Part shown: positions 14,265 to 22,975 of the stretch, one piece after another
Layout of the letters: every line of letters begins with the position of its first letter
Position numbering within the stretch: the first letter of the stretch is position 1
DNA from: a bacterium
Lineage (GTDB): Bacteria; Elusimicrobiota; Elusimicrobia; Elusimicrobiales; UBA9959
NCBI GenBank assembly: GCA_021811185.1
Contig: JAJZPL010000031.1
Span: 1 to 32,513, forward strand
Direction of reading: 5' to 3'
DNA length: 32,513 bases
The notes under the pieces: model-generated
Told to the model about the DNA's origin: nothing
Databases searched by the model: none
What the model saw: only the letters and a program-made list of their open reading frames with translations
Translations under genes and position numbers: made by a program

Positions 14265-15418
14265 GGTTTGACCGGGCCGATCTCGAGCACGTGGATCTTC
14301 CGGCGGAGCTTCTCCAGGCGCAGCCCCAGCTGCTGCTGCAGCCGGGCGGAGATCACGCGCGGGTCGTCACCGCCCCTGTCGAAAGCAAATTTATAGATCT
14401 TCTTGTCTTTAGTCTCGTCCAGCACCGGCTCGCGCAGCGTTTCCGCCAGGGCCTGCGCCAGCACGGTAAAGCCGGAACCCGCGGCTTCCATCACCGTGCC
14501 GTTCACGCGAGTATCGCCGTAGACGCCGGTTTCCTTTACGTTCAGCGGGCCGCCGGGCGCGACCTTAAGCACCAGCACGTCGTCTTCGCGGAAAGATTCC
14601 TTCACCTTCAGCCCCAGCGCCGCCTCCAGCCCCTTCAGGAACAGTTCCTTCTTCAGGGCGGCGCGCCCCGGAGGAACGCTCAGGCGGATGTCGTAGGAAC
14701 CGGCCATGGCTTCTTCCGCGCCCGGCCTGACCTCGAACCGGTCCGCCCCGCCGAAAAGATAGGAGAGCGCGTACCTGAGCGGCATGCCGCGCGCGGCCAT
14801 CCGGCCGCCGCCGTAGTCCGCGCTGCCGGAAGCGGAGGTGGACCGGCCGATGTAAAATTCCGCCAGGGGCGGTTCCGCCGGGGCGGCCGCGCCCTGCGCG
14901 GGAGCGGCGGGGATCTTGCTGGAAAGCAGCTTCATCACGGTTTCCTCCGTAACGTCGTACGGCGACGTGAAGGCCGCCACTTTCCCGTCCCGGCCGATCA
15001 GCACGGTATAGGGCCTGCCGTAAACCCTGAAAGCCTTGAAGACCCCGGCGCCGGCCTCGGGCGCTATCCAGCTGCTCATGGGGTGGTCCTTGAGGAAGGC
15101 GCGCACGTCGGCCTCGCTCTCGTCGGTGACGGAAAGAAAGACCACGGGCTTGCCGCTGAACCTTTCGGCCAGCTGGTTCAGGTGCGGGATGCTTTCCACG
15201 CAGGGGTCGCACCAGGTGGCCCAGAACTCCAGCACCACCGCCTTGCCTTCCAGGTCCTTCCAGCCCCGGATCTCTTTTACCGCGGCCGGGGCGTTTATTA
15301 GTTTGTTAAGGGTCAGTTCGGGCGCCGGCAGGCCGGTCCTGGCCAGCTTGGGGCGCTCCGCCTGCTGGCCGCCGCAGGCGGCCAGGAAAAGCATCGCGGT
15401 CAATAATATTTTTTTCAT
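14261..15418 (-). CDS. TlpA-like thioredoxin lipoprotein fused to a DUF3738-type domain
   Basis: A 385-residue lipoprotein: signal MKKILLTAMLFLAAC with lipobox Cys at 15. Residues about 30-170 are a TlpA/ResA-like thioredoxin domain with WCDPC (C70, C73) and a conserved Pro in GRPYTVLIG, so it should handle disulfides outside the inner membrane. Residues about 190-385 form a second domain. Its features, MPLRYALSYLFG, then LREPVLDE, YKFAFDRGGDDP and RLQQQLGLRLEKLRRKIHVLEI, fit DUF3738 (TIGR03435), known mostly from Acidobacteria and of unknown function. The fusion is notable. The gene is 13 nt downstream of the O-methyltransferase and overlaps the NYN gene by 4 nt. Confidence 0.85.
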   Translation of the reverse strand: MKKILLTAMLFLAACGGQQAERPKLARTGLPAPELTLNKLINAPAAVKEIRGWKDLEGKAVVLEFWATWCDPCVESIPHLNQLAERFSGKPVVFLSVTDESEADVRAFLKDHPMSSWIAPEAGAGVFKAFRVYGRPYTVLIGRDGKVAAFTSPYDVTEETVMKLLSSKIPAAPAQGAAAPAEPPLAEFYIGRSTSASGSADYGGGRMAARGMPLRYALSYLFGGADRFEVRPGAEEAMAGSYDIRLSVPPGRAALKKELFLKGLEAALGLKVKESFREDDVLVLKVAPGGPLNVKETGVYGDTRVNGTVMEAAGSGFTVLAQALAETLREPVLDETKDKKIYKFAFDRGGDDPRVISARLQQQLGLRLEKLRRKIHVLEIGPVKP

Positions 15419-15431
15419 GATCGCCGGCAGC

Positions 15432-16115
15432 TCAGGCTTTTATGCCAAGGGCCAGCCCCTCTCCGGCGGGAATAATGGAGGCGGAAACGAACCGGTCCGA
15501 ATCGAACAGCACGTGGAAGAACTCGCGCATGGCGCGGGCGCCGGCGCTGTCGGCGGCCTCTCCGCACTCGCGGCACAGCCCGCCCTTAAGCAGCGCGCCG
15601 TCGGCTAGCACCAGGCCGCCCGGCCTTAGGTTGGCCGCCGCCCAGCGCAGGTAGGCCGGGTAGTTCTCGGCGTCGGCGTCGATGTAGCAGAGGTCGAAAG
15701 GGGCCAGTTTGGCAAGCGTCTTGAGGGTTTCCTGGGCCGGGCCCTCCATCACGGTGATCTTGCGCGTCAGGCCGGAGGCCTCCACGGCGTCCTTGGCCGC
15801 GGTCACGCAGGCAGGGTCCTTTTCGAGGGAATAAAGCCGCGCCCCGTCGGCGAGGCCGCGCGCGAGCCAGTGGGCGGAGTAGCCGTACAGCGTGCCGATC
15901 TCCACTGCTTTCCTGGCGCCGGACAGCCTGGCCAGGGTTTCCAGCAGCTTGCCTTCCAGCGGAGAAACCGAAGCCCCGCGCAGCCCTGAGTTTTCCATGG
16001 CTTTAACTACGTGGGAAGCGAAGCCTTCGTCGGCCGCGGTCAGCGCGCCGAAATACGCCGCGGCGCCGGGGGTATGGTAAAGGGAGGAAAAGAGGGGCGT
16101 TTTTTCGTTCGTCAT
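15432..16115 (-). CDS. SAM-dependent O-methyltransferase (family 3, CCoAOMT-like)
   Basis: A 227-residue methyltransferase. The SAM-binding loop is AVEIGTLYGYS (70-80), the acidic ribose contact is in YSLEKD (95-100), and the metal-site segment is DLCYIDADAENY (141-152), typical of cation-dependent small O-methyltransferases. The later metal motif, usually DN.L..G, is ADGALLKGG here, so one ligand may be missing. I chose ATG 16115 because homology starts there; the frame continues upstream through the neighbouring secreted-protein gene, but that extension is low-complexity Arg/Gly sequence. It starts 2 nt after the stop of the secreted-protein gene. The substrate is unknown. Confidence 0.85.
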   Translation of the reverse strand: MTNEKTPLFSSLYHTPGAAAYFGALTAADEGFASHVVKAMENSGLRGASVSPLEGKLLETLARLSGARKAVEIGTLYGYSAHWLARGLADGARLYSLEKDPACVTAAKDAVEASGLTRKITVMEGPAQETLKTLAKLAPFDLCYIDADAENYPAYLRWAAANLRPGGLVLADGALLKGGLCRECGEAADSAGARAMREFFHVLFDSDRFVSASIIPAGEGLALGIKA

Positions 16116-16117
16116 TT

Positions 16118-16597
16118 TTATAAAGGCTTCCGGTGCAGGGTCAGGCCGAAACGGCGCCCGTCGGGAGCGGCGCCGGCGCACATCATCACCGGGAAAGGGG
16201 AGAAGTCCTCCGCGTTGAAGGCCGAGGCGCAGAACGCGCCGGCCGGGCCGGAGAGGGTGACCTGCGCCTGGAAATACCGCCCGGCGCAGGACTCCGCCTT
16301 CCCGCCGTAAGGGCAGATGGCGTAAAAGCTGAGTTCCGCCTTTATGTCCCCGTCCGCGCCGAGGCCGAGGGTTTCGGAGGCCCGGGCCGCGGCGGCCTCT
16401 CCGGGCGCGCCGGGCAGGGCCAGCGGCAGCGAGATCCGGCGGTTGCGCTCGCCCGGTTTTGGCAGGGAGCAGGCTCCGGCGGGACAATCCTGGGTCCAGG
16501 CCGAGATATACCCGTCCAGTTCCAGCCCCGACCCGCCCTGGAGCGCGGACAAAGGCTGGGCCGTAAGGAAGGCGAACGATAAGACAATAATTTTCAT
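16118..16597 (-). CDS. Small secreted Cys-containing protein of unknown function
   Basis: A 159-residue protein with a signal peptide (MKIIVLSFAFLTAQPLSA, cleavage near residue 19). The mature domain has six Cys (QDCPAGACS, AICPYGGKAESCAG, FCAS, MMCAG), probably in disulfides after export. I recognise no family. It heads a minus-strand group with an O-methyltransferase and a secreted TlpA-like thioredoxin two genes downstream, which could help fold such Cys-rich exported proteins; that link is inference. No clear Shine-Dalgarno precedes the ATG, and the upstream 20 nt are AT-rich. Confidence 0.75.
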   Translation of the reverse strand: MKIIVLSFAFLTAQPLSALQGGSGLELDGYISAWTQDCPAGACSLPKPGERNRRISLPLALPGAPGEAAAARASETLGLGADGDIKAELSFYAICPYGGKAESCAGRYFQAQVTLSGPAGAFCASAFNAEDFSPFPVMMCAGAAPDGRRFGLTLHRKPL

Positions 16598-16723
16598 GAA
16601 GTCATATATTTTACAAAATTAGGACGGCATAAATCTCCCCGCTCGCGCCAGGACGATTCCGCCTTACGCCTTCCCGCGGGAAAAGCCGCGCCAGGCCCGG
16701 AAGAACGGTTCTGCGGGAGTTCT

Positions 16724-16752
16724 TTGCTTTTTACGCGTTCTTATGCTATATT
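16724..16752 (+). promoter_or_regulatory. Promoter of the phosphohexomutase gene, near-leaderless
   Basis: TTGCTT (16724-16729), exactly 17 nt, then TATATT (16747-16752). The ATG at 16762 is 9 nt past the -10 box, leaving a leader of roughly 0-4 nt. There is no Shine-Dalgarno site. Confidence 0.6.
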
Positions 16753-16761
16753 TCAGTATCT

Positions 16762-18258
16762 ATGGCGACCCAAAACATCAAGTTCGGTACCTCCGGTTGG
16801 AGGGCTATTATTGCCGAAGATTTCAACCTTTCCAATCTGCGCCGCGTAAGTCACGCGATAGCCGAGCACGTAAAAGAGAACCGTGAATACGGCTACAAGG
16901 GCGAGGAATACCTGCTCAGCCTGCGCAAGGCCGGCAAGCCCGCCCCCAAAACCCCCCGCGTGGTGGTAGGCTACGACACCCGCTACATGTCCGAGGATTT
17001 CGCGAAGAACGTGGCCGAAGCGCTGGCCGCCGAGGGCATAACCGCCGTTATCTCCGCCTCCGAGGCCCCCACCCCGGTGGTGGCCTGGGAAGTCATGCGC
17101 GCCTCCGCCTCCGGCGGCGTGATGCTGACCGCCAGCAGCAAGCCGGCGCAGTACAGCGGCATGAAATGGATCCCCTACTGGGCGGGCCCTTCGCTGACCG
17201 AGATCACCGCCGACCTGGAAGCCAGGGTGCAGGGCCTCACGATCGCCGAAGTTGACAAGTTCATCCCTTTCGAACACGGCGTGACCGCCGGCATCATCAA
17301 GGTGGAGGATTTCCACGAAAGCTATTTCAAACAGCTGGACGCGCTGCTGGACCTGGGCGCCATAAAGAAAGCCGGCCTCAAGCTGGCGACCGACCCCTGC
17401 TACGGGGCGGGCCGCACCTACCTGCGCCCGATGCTGGAGAGGGCCGGAGCCAAGGTGACGGGGCTGCACGAGGAGCGGGACGTGCTGTTCGGCGGGCAGT
17501 CCCCCGACACTACCGAAACCAGCCTCAAAGAACTGCGCGAGACCGTGCTGAAGAACAAGCTCAACCTTGGCCTGGCCTGCGACGGCGACGCCGAGCGCTT
17601 CGGCATCCTGGATTCCGACGGCTCGTGGATCTCCCCCAACCAGGTGATGGGCCTGGCGCTCGAGCACCTGGTGAAGAACCGCGGCCTGAAGGGCAAAGTG
17701 GCCCGCTCGGTGATGTCCTCCCATTTCGTGGACGCGATAGCGAAGCAGCACGGGCTGGAAGTGCGGGAAACCGCGGTGGGCTTCAGGAACATCGGCAATT
17801 TTATGCGCACCGGCCAGTACCTGATCGGCGGGGAAGAGTCCGGCGGCCTGTCGATCATGAACCACGTGCCCGAGAAGGACGGCATCCTCGCCTGCCTGCT
17901 GATGGCGGAGCTGGTGGCCTACGAGCGCAAGCCGATAAAGAAGATCCTCGCGGACCTGAACAAGAAGGTCGGCAATTTCATCAACTCCAGGGTGGACCTG
18001 AAACTGGACCCCAATATCAACATGGACTCCCTGGTGGAGCGCCTGCGGGTGAACCCGCCGCTGAACCTGGCCGGGGCCTCGGTGTGGCGCATCGACCACA
18101 ATGACGGCTTCAAGTTCATCATGAAGGACGGCAGCTGGCTCGGCCTGCGCCCCTCCGCCAACGAGCCGCTGGTGCGCGTGTACGCGGAAGCCCCCACCGC
18201 GCAGAAGGCCGCGGCGCTGAACGACGCCGGCAAGAAGATCATGAGCGGTAAATTTTAA
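16762..18258 (+). CDS. Phosphoglucomutase/phosphomannomutase family protein
   Basis: A 498-residue alpha-D-phosphohexomutase that moves phosphate between C1 and C6 of a hexose phosphate. [10 protein letters not shown] opens the protein. The catalytic loop is [13 protein letters not shown] with phosphoserine S125. The metal loop is DGDAERFG (274-281), the sugar loop GGEESGG (356-362), and the phosphate-binding loop [12 protein letters not shown] lies near the end. The catalytic loop departs from the usual TASHNP: the His after the phosphoserine is Ser126 and the Asn is Lys127. Since the other three loops are intact it is probably active, but specificity may differ. It stands in its own promoter unit, with eno starting 44 nt downstream. 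Confidence 0.9.
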   Translation: MATQNIKFGTSGWRAIIAEDFNLSNLRRVSHAIAEHVKENREYGYKGEEYLLSLRKAGKPAPKTPRVVVGYDTRYMSEDFAKNVAEALAAEGITAVISASEAPTPVVAWEVMRASASGGVMLTASSKPAQYSGMKWIPYWAGPSLTEITADLEARVQGLTIAEVDKFIPFEHGVTAGIIKVEDFHESYFKQLDALLDLGAIKKAGLKLATDPCYGAGRTYLRPMLERAGAKVTGLHEERDVLFGGQSPDTTETSLKELRETVLKNKLNLGLACDGDAERFGILDSDGSWISPNQVMGLALEHLVKNRGLKGKVARSVMSSHFVDAIAKQHGLEVRETAVGFRNIGNFMRTGQYLIGGEESGGLSIMNHVPEKDGILACLLMAELVAYERKPIKKILADLNKKVGNFINSRVDLKLDPNINMDSLVERLRVNPPLNLAGASVWRIDHNDGFKFIMKDGSWLGLRPSANEPLVRVYAEAPTAQKAAALNDAGKKIMSGKF

Positions 18259-18302
18259 AGGTCCGCAAGCCGCTTAAGGCGCGGATTTTAGGAGACGAAA
18301 AA

Positions 18303-19586
18303 ATGGACGCTAAAATAAAGAGAATTACAGCCAGGGAGATCCTCGACTCGCGCGGCTTCCCCACCGTGGAAACCGACGTGTACCTCACCGACGGGTCTTT
18401 CGGGCGCGCGGCGGTGCCGAGCGGCGCCTCCACCGGCACGCACGAAGCGCTGGAAATGCGCGACGGCGGCAAGCGCTACCTCGGCAAGGGCGTGTCCAAA
18501 GCCGTGGAGAACGTGAACAAGGCCATCGCCGCCGAGATCACCGGCCTGAAGGCCGACCAGATCAAGATCGACGAGATGATGATAGAGCTCGACGGCACCC
18601 AGATGAAGACCAAGCTGGGCGCGAACGCGATCCTTTCCGTCTCCATGGCGCTGGCCCGCGCGGGCGCGGCCTCGGCCAAACTTCCGCTCTACGCCTATAT
18701 CCGCAAGGCCTACGGCCTCAAGCACAAGGATTTCATCCTCCCGGCCCCGATGATGAACATCATCAACGGCGGCAAGCACGCCGACTCCGGCATCAGCATC
18801 CAGGAGTTCATGATCGTCCCCACCGGAGCGGCGCATTTCAGCGACGCCATCCGCATGGGCGCCGAGATCTACCACACGCTGAAGAAGATCCTGGCCAAGG
18901 CCGGCTACAGCACGTCGGTGGGCGACGAGGGCGGCTTCGCCCCGAAGATCTTCACGCACGAGGCCGTGCTGGAGACCATCTGCAACGCCATCAAGGACGC
19001 GGGCTACACCTTCAAGGAGGTCCAGATAGGCCTGGACTCCGCCGCCAGCGAGTTCTTCCAGAACGACCGCTACGTCTTCGAAGGCTCCAACCTTACGTAC
19101 CAGGACCTGACCTCCAAGTACACCGAGTGGAAGAAGAACTTCCCCATCATCTCCTACGAGGATCCCCTCGCCGAGGACGACTGGGAAGGCTGGGACTACC
19201 TGACCAAGCACCTGGCCAAGAAAGCCCGCGTGATCGGCGACGACCTGTTCGTCACCAACCCCGAGCGGCTTAAGAAGGGCATAGAGGAGGGCGTCGCCAA
19301 CTCCGTCCTGATCAAGCTCAACCAGATAGGGTCCCTCACCGAGACCATCCGCGTTATCGAGATGGCCCACAAGGCCGACTACGCCACCGTGATCTCGCAC
19401 CGCTCCGGCGAGACCGAGGACGCCTTCATAGCCGACCTGGCCGTGGCCACCAACGCCGGCGCCATAAAGACCGGCGCGCCCTGCCGCTCGGAGCGCCTGT
19501 GCAAGTACAACCAGCTCATCCGCATCGAGGAGGAACTGGGCAAGAAAGCGCGCTACGCCAAGGACAGCGTCTTCAAGTTCAAGTAA
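18303..19586 (+). CDS. eno: Enolase
   Basis: A 427-residue glycolytic enzyme that interconverts 2-phosphoglycerate and phosphoenolpyruvate. Family motifs are all present: [14 protein letters not shown] at the N-terminus, the mobile loop [21 protein letters not shown], the metal ligands in [10 protein letters not shown] and GDDLFVTN, the catalytic Lys in [10 protein letters not shown], and [18 protein letters not shown] near the C-terminus. Length is normal. An AGGAG site lies 8 nt before the ATG. The 44-nt gap after the mutase gene has a weak TCCGC/GCGGA hairpin followed by TTTT, which might attenuate read-through. A strong terminator follows the gene. Confidence 0.98.
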   Translation: MDAKIKRITAREILDSRGFPTVETDVYLTDGSFGRAAVPSGASTGTHEALEMRDGGKRYLGKGVSKAVENVNKAIAAEITGLKADQIKIDEMMIELDGTQMKTKLGANAILSVSMALARAGAASAKLPLYAYIRKAYGLKHKDFILPAPMMNIINGGKHADSGISIQEFMIVPTGAAHFSDAIRMGAEIYHTLKKILAKAGYSTSVGDEGGFAPKIFTHEAVLETICNAIKDAGYTFKEVQIGLDSAASEFFQNDRYVFEGSNLTYQDLTSKYTEWKKNFPIISYEDPLAEDDWEGWDYLTKHLAKKARVIGDDLFVTNPERLKKGIEEGVANSVLIKLNQIGSLTETIRVIEMAHKADYATVISHRSGETEDAFIADLAVATNAGAIKTGAPCRSERLCKYNQLIRIEEELGKKARYAKDSVFKFK

Positions 19587-19600
19587 CTCCGTCCCCAAGG

Positions 19601-19635
19601 AAGCCCCGTCCGTCCTGTACGGGCGGGGCTTTTTC
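19601..19635 (+). terminator. Rho-independent terminator after eno
   Basis: AAGCCCCGTCCGT and ACGGGCGGGGCTT form a GC-rich stem around a short CCTGT loop, followed by TTTTT. It lies 14 nt after the eno stop and only 4 nt before the next ATG, so the downstream run needs read-through or an unseen promoter. Confidence 0.9.
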
Positions 19636-19639
19636 ACGA

Positions 19640-19930
19640 ATGAAACCGCTCCGCTTTAAATTCAAGCTCAAGTACCTCGCCATCCTGGCCCTGGCCGCCA
19701 TTCTGCTCGGCAACAGGGGGTTCCGCAGCCTGCTCAGAAATTACACGGAATACCGCAAACTGCGCGCCGAGAAAGTGCTGCTGGAACAGCAGCACGGAAA
19801 ACTGGAGGAGCAGCTCAAGGCCACCGGTGAAAAGGCCGCCGTCGAGAAGGCCGCCCGCACCGGCCTGAACCTCATAAGGCCGGGCGAAACGGAATACAGC
19901 TTTCCTCCTCCCAAGGAAACGGATAAATGA
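19640..19930 (+). CDS. FtsB/DivIC-like septum formation initiator
   Basis: A 96-residue protein with the FtsB plan: short basic cytoplasmic tail (MKPLRFKFKLK), one membrane helix (about 12-28), a coiled coil (YTEYRKLRAEKVLLEQQHGKLEEQL) and the C-terminal signature ARTGLNLIRPGETEYSF, close to the AREKLGMVKPGE motif of the family. FtsB-type proteins link FtsL and FtsQ in the divisome. The gene directly follows eno, the position of ftsB in many bacteria. I start at 19640; an earlier in-frame ATG at 19499 lies inside eno and encodes no plausible sequence. It overlaps the next gene by 4 nt. Confidence 0.88.
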   Translation: MKPLRFKFKLKYLAILALAAILLGNRGFRSLLRNYTEYRKLRAEKVLLEQQHGKLEEQLKATGEKAAVEKAARTGLNLIRPGETEYSFPPPKETDK

Positions 19931-20559
19931 AAAGACAGCAATTCAAGCTCGGGCCGATGGACAACCTTTCCTATATCATCTGGGATGAGGCGTCCAGGGA
20001 AGCGGCCGTCATAGACCCGGCCTGGGAGCCGGCCAAGCTCGCCGAATTCATGAAGAAGGAAGGGCTGCAGCTGCAGTGCGTGCTGCTCACCCACGCCCAC
20101 CCGGACCACGTTAACGGCGTGGATTTTTTCACCGGGCCCACCCCGGAACTGCCGGTCTACCTGCACGAGGCGGACCAGTTCATGCTCCCGGAGAAGCCGC
20201 GGGGGCTTAAGGCCGTGGCCGACGGAGAAGACCTCAAAGCCGGCACGCTCGCGATAGGCGTCATGCACACCCCGGGGCATACGCCCGGCTCGGTCTGCTA
20301 CAGGTACGGAGGCGCGGTCTTCACGGGCGACACTCTTTTCATCGGCGAATGCGGGCGCGTTGACCTGCCGGGGTCCAGCGCGGAAGACCTTTACGAAAGT
20401 TTCGTAAAGCTGGCCGCCTTGCCGGACGGCGAGGCCGTCTGCCCCGGGCACTCGTACAACGGCGACAAATCCACTTTCGGCGTGCAGAAGGAATACAACC
20501 TTTACCTGAAGCTGGCCAGGACCGGCCGGAGGGAAGACTTCCTGAAGGCCGTCGGATGA
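19927..20559 (+). CDS. Metallo-beta-lactamase-fold hydrolase (glyoxalase II / persulfide dioxygenase-like)
   Basis: A 210-residue metalloenzyme. Metal ligands are visible: THAHPDH (H56, H58, D60, H61), H118 in HTPGHTPGS, D135 in FTGDTLF and H175 in CPGHSYNG. The segment GECGRVDLPGS after the Asp ligand resembles the GCGRTDF segment of ETHE1-type persulfide dioxygenases, but it also occurs in YcbL-type glyoxalase II relatives, so the substrate is open. The length fits the compact YcbL group, without the C-terminal glutathione-binding extension of classical GloB. It is translationally linked to both neighbours (ATGA overlaps at each end). Confidence 0.85.
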   Translation: MKRQQFKLGPMDNLSYIIWDEASREAAVIDPAWEPAKLAEFMKKEGLQLQCVLLTHAHPDHVNGVDFFTGPTPELPVYLHEADQFMLPEKPRGLKAVADGEDLKAGTLAIGVMHTPGHTPGSVCYRYGGAVFTGDTLFIGECGRVDLPGSSAEDLYESFVKLAALPDGEAVCPGHSYNGDKSTFGVQKEYNLYLKLARTGRREDFLKAVG

Positions 20560-21194
20560 AAGGCTGGGCCGCCGTGTCCGATTTCGACGGGACGATCACG
20601 CTGCGCGACGTGGGCGACCATCTGCTGCTGCATTACGGTTTTTCCGACGTAAAGACCATCGAGGCCTCCTATTCGCTTAAAGTGCGCGTCGAGGATTTCA
20701 TGAAGCGGGCCTTCGCGGGCGCGGAACTTACGGAAGCGGTGATAGCCGCCTTCGTGCGGGAAAAAGTAAAGGCCAGGCCCGGCTTCAGGGCCTTCATCCT
20801 TTTCTGCGAGAAGAACGGGGTGCCTTTCGAGATCGCCAGCGGCGGCGTGGACCTGTACGCCGACCCGTTCTTCAAAAAGCACGGCGTTACGGTAAAATCG
20901 TTTTTCGGCAGGGCCAGGGTGGTGAAGGGCGGGATAAAGATCCGCTATCCTTTCCTGAGGCGCACCGACCTGAGTTCTTTCAAGGAAGCCCGGGTGAAAC
21001 GCTTCAAGAGCGCCGGCCGCAAGGTGATCTTTTTCGGGGACGGGCCGAACGACCTCAAGGCCGCCGCGGCCGCCGACAAGGTCTACGCCGCGGGCCGGCT
21101 GCTGAAGCTGTGCCGCGAGCGGGGCATAAAGGCCTCGCCGCTGACAAGCTTCCGCCTGGCGGCGGATTTCCTGAAAAAAGAGGAACTCGGTTAA
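20556..21194 (+). CDS. HAD-superfamily phosphatase (MtnX/SerB-like)
   Basis: A 212-residue phosphatase. The nucleophile motif is DFDGTIT (D9, with general acid D11), motif II is the Ser of EIASGG (S95), and motif IV is GDGPND (161-166). The cap region between about 15 and 80 and the overall size fit the MtnX / phosphoserine-phosphatase-like group, whose members include the methionine-salvage enzyme MtnX. No other salvage gene is nearby, so the substrate is not assigned. It overlaps the MBL gene by 4 nt and ends 58 nt before lgt. Confidence 0.85.
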   Translation: MKGWAAVSDFDGTITLRDVGDHLLLHYGFSDVKTIEASYSLKVRVEDFMKRAFAGAELTEAVIAAFVREKVKARPGFRAFILFCEKNGVPFEIASGGVDLYADPFFKKHGVTVKSFFGRARVVKGGIKIRYPFLRRTDLSSFKEARVKRFKSAGRKVIFFGDGPNDLKAAAAADKVYAAGRLLKLCRERGIKASPLTSFRLAADFLKKEELG

Positions 21195-21252
21195 CCGCGG
21201 CCCTAAGTCCCGGAGAGAAACGATCGCCGGCCGCCGGCAGCTGCCAAAAATT

Positions 21253-22041
21253 ATGCACCCTATACTTTTACACCTTGGTTCCTTCAAACTCCCCACTTAC
21301 GGCCTGATGGTGGCCTGCGGCTACCTGGCGGCCATCGTCTACATCCTGCGCAAAGCCGGGCCGGCCGGGTTCAGGAAAGAAGATCTCTCCGACCTCATCT
21401 TCTACTCCGTGCTGGGCGGCATGGCCGGCGCCAAAAGTTTTTACGCCTTCACCTACTGGAAGGAATTCGGGCAGGACCTGGCCTCGAGGCTCGCCTACCT
21501 GCTGCGCACCTTCCAGTACGGGTTCGTTTTTTACGGCGGGCTTATCTTCGGCGGGGCGGCCTTCTTTATGGCCGCGGCTCGCCGCAAGATGAACGTCCTT
21601 AAGGCGGCCGACCTCTGCGCCCCCGCGCTGGCGCTGGGCCACGCCTTCGGCAGGATAGGCTGCTTCATGGCCGGCTGCTGCTACGGCAGTCCCACCACCT
21701 GCGCGCTGAGCGTGACGTTCACGAACCCCGCCTCGGAAGTGAACCCCGGTTACCTCGGCGTCCCCCTCCACCCGACCCAACTTTACGAATCGGCCGGAAA
21801 TTTCCTTATCTTCCTGGCGCTTAACAAGGCCCTGGGCCGCTCGCTCAAGGGCGGGCTTAAACCCGGCGCCGTCATGGCGCTGTACGCCGCGCTGTATTCC
21901 GTCGAGCGTTTCCTTATAGAGTTCCTGCGCGGAGACGACCGCGGCTCGCTTACCCTGGGCCTGTCCCCCGCCCAACAGATCTCGGCCGCGGTATTTATAG
22001 CGGCGGCGGTAATCTTGGCCGGCATGAAGGTAAAAAAATGA
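21253..22041 (+). CDS. lgt: Prolipoprotein diacylglyceryl transferase
   Basis: A 262-residue polytopic membrane enzyme that transfers diacylglycerol from phosphatidylglycerol to the lipobox Cys of prolipoproteins. Signature features are the N-terminal LGSFKLPTYGLM, FYGGLIFGG (usually YHGGL; His is Tyr-Gly here), GRIGCFMAGCCYG (133-145), HPTQLYES, and the C-terminal RFLIEFLRGDDRG. Several hydrophobic helices are spread through the protein. It serves lipoproteins such as the TlpA-like protein at 14261. No ribosome site is evident before the ATG. Its stop overlaps the pseudouridine synthase start by 4 nt. Confidence 0.96.
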   Translation: MHPILLHLGSFKLPTYGLMVACGYLAAIVYILRKAGPAGFRKEDLSDLIFYSVLGGMAGAKSFYAFTYWKEFGQDLASRLAYLLRTFQYGFVFYGGLIFGGAAFFMAAARRKMNVLKAADLCAPALALGHAFGRIGCFMAGCCYGSPTTCALSVTFTNPASEVNPGYLGVPLHPTQLYESAGNFLIFLALNKALGRSLKGGLKPGAVMALYAALYSVERFLIEFLRGDDRGSLTLGLSPAQQISAAVFIAAAVILAGMKVKK

Positions 22042-22961
22042 AAAAAACCGAAATCACTTACGACGGCTTTCCCAAGCGCCTGGATATTTTTCTCACCGAA
22101 ACGGGCGAGAATTTCTCCCGCTCCTACGCCCGGCGGCTCATCGAGGAGGGCATCGCCACAGTTAACGGCGCCGTAAAAAAGCCGGCCTACGTGCTTAACG
22201 AAGGCGACAAGATAGTCCTCGCCATCCCGGGCGCCGGCAAAAGCCAGGAAGGCTTCGAGAACTTCGTGCTTTACGAGGACAAGGCCATTATCGCCATCTC
22301 CAAGCCGGCCGGCCTCGCCGTGCATCCCAACGCCGCCAACTGGGAGGTGAACCCGCAGGCCGCACTGCTGGGAGATCCCACGCTGGTGTCCATGATCTTC
22401 ACCGCCAGGCCCGCCATGGCCAAGGGCGGGATAGAAAGGCTCGGCCTGGTGCACCGCCTGGACCGCGACACCAGCGGGCTCATGCTGCTGGCCAAGACCC
22501 TGGAAGCGCAGGACGCGCTGAAAGCCGATTTCAAGGACCGCCTGGTGGAGAAGACCTACCTGGGCGCCGTAAGCGGCATCCCGGAGAGAAAGGGCATCAT
22601 AGACGCCCCGATCGGCCGCGCCAGCGGCTTCAAAAAGATCAAGGTGTGGGAATACGGCCGGGACGCGCTGACCGAATACAAGATCAAGGAGAAAGGCAGG
22701 GACTGCGCGCTGCTGGAGATCCACCCCAAGACCGGGCGCACCAACCAGATAAGGATCCACCTGGCCCACATCGAACACCCCATCATGGGCGACAAACTCT
22801 ACGGCGGCCCCCCCGCCGGGCGCATGCTGCTGCACTCTTTCAGCCTGCTGTTCACCCACCCGGTGACCGGGAAACCGATGAAGCTCGAAGCCCCGCTGCC
22901 GGAGGACTTCAAGAAGGCCTGGAAAGAGGTCAAGGGAAAGCCCGCCAAGACCGCGAAGTAA
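22038..22961 (+). CDS. RluA/RluD-family 23S rRNA pseudouridine synthase
   Basis: A 307-residue enzyme with an N-terminal S4 RNA-binding domain (about 10-65, KRLDIFLTE...SRSYARRLIEEG) and a catalytic domain carrying HRLDRDTSGLMLLAKT; the catalytic Asp is D142. GRTNQIRIHLAH and DKLYGG lie further on as expected. RluD modifies helix 69 of 23S rRNA, but RluA-family specificity cannot be settled from motifs alone. lgt followed by an rluD-like gene resembles the lspA-rluD linkage of other bacteria. It ends at a perfect inverted repeat that probably terminates transcription. Confidence 0.92.
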   Translation: MKKTEITYDGFPKRLDIFLTETGENFSRSYARRLIEEGIATVNGAVKKPAYVLNEGDKIVLAIPGAGKSQEGFENFVLYEDKAIIAISKPAGLAVHPNAANWEVNPQAALLGDPTLVSMIFTARPAMAKGGIERLGLVHRLDRDTSGLMLLAKTLEAQDALKADFKDRLVEKTYLGAVSGIPERKGIIDAPIGRASGFKKIKVWEYGRDALTEYKIKEKGRDCALLEIHPKTGRTNQIRIHLAHIEHPIMGDKLYGGPPAGRMLLHSFSLLFTHPVTGKPMKLEAPLPEDFKKAWKEVKGKPAKTAK

Positions 22962-22975
22962 GAACGGACGGCAAA

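Noticed and set aside
16116..16487. N-terminal extension of the O-methyltransferase
   Set aside because: The frame stays open upstream of 16115 but encodes an Arg/Gly-rich stretch that overlaps the secreted-protein gene in another frame. The methyltransferase homology starts at MTNEKTP.
19499..19639. Earlier start for the FtsB-like gene
   Set aside because: It would lie within enolase and pass through the eno terminator. The sequence from 19640 gives the normal FtsB plan.
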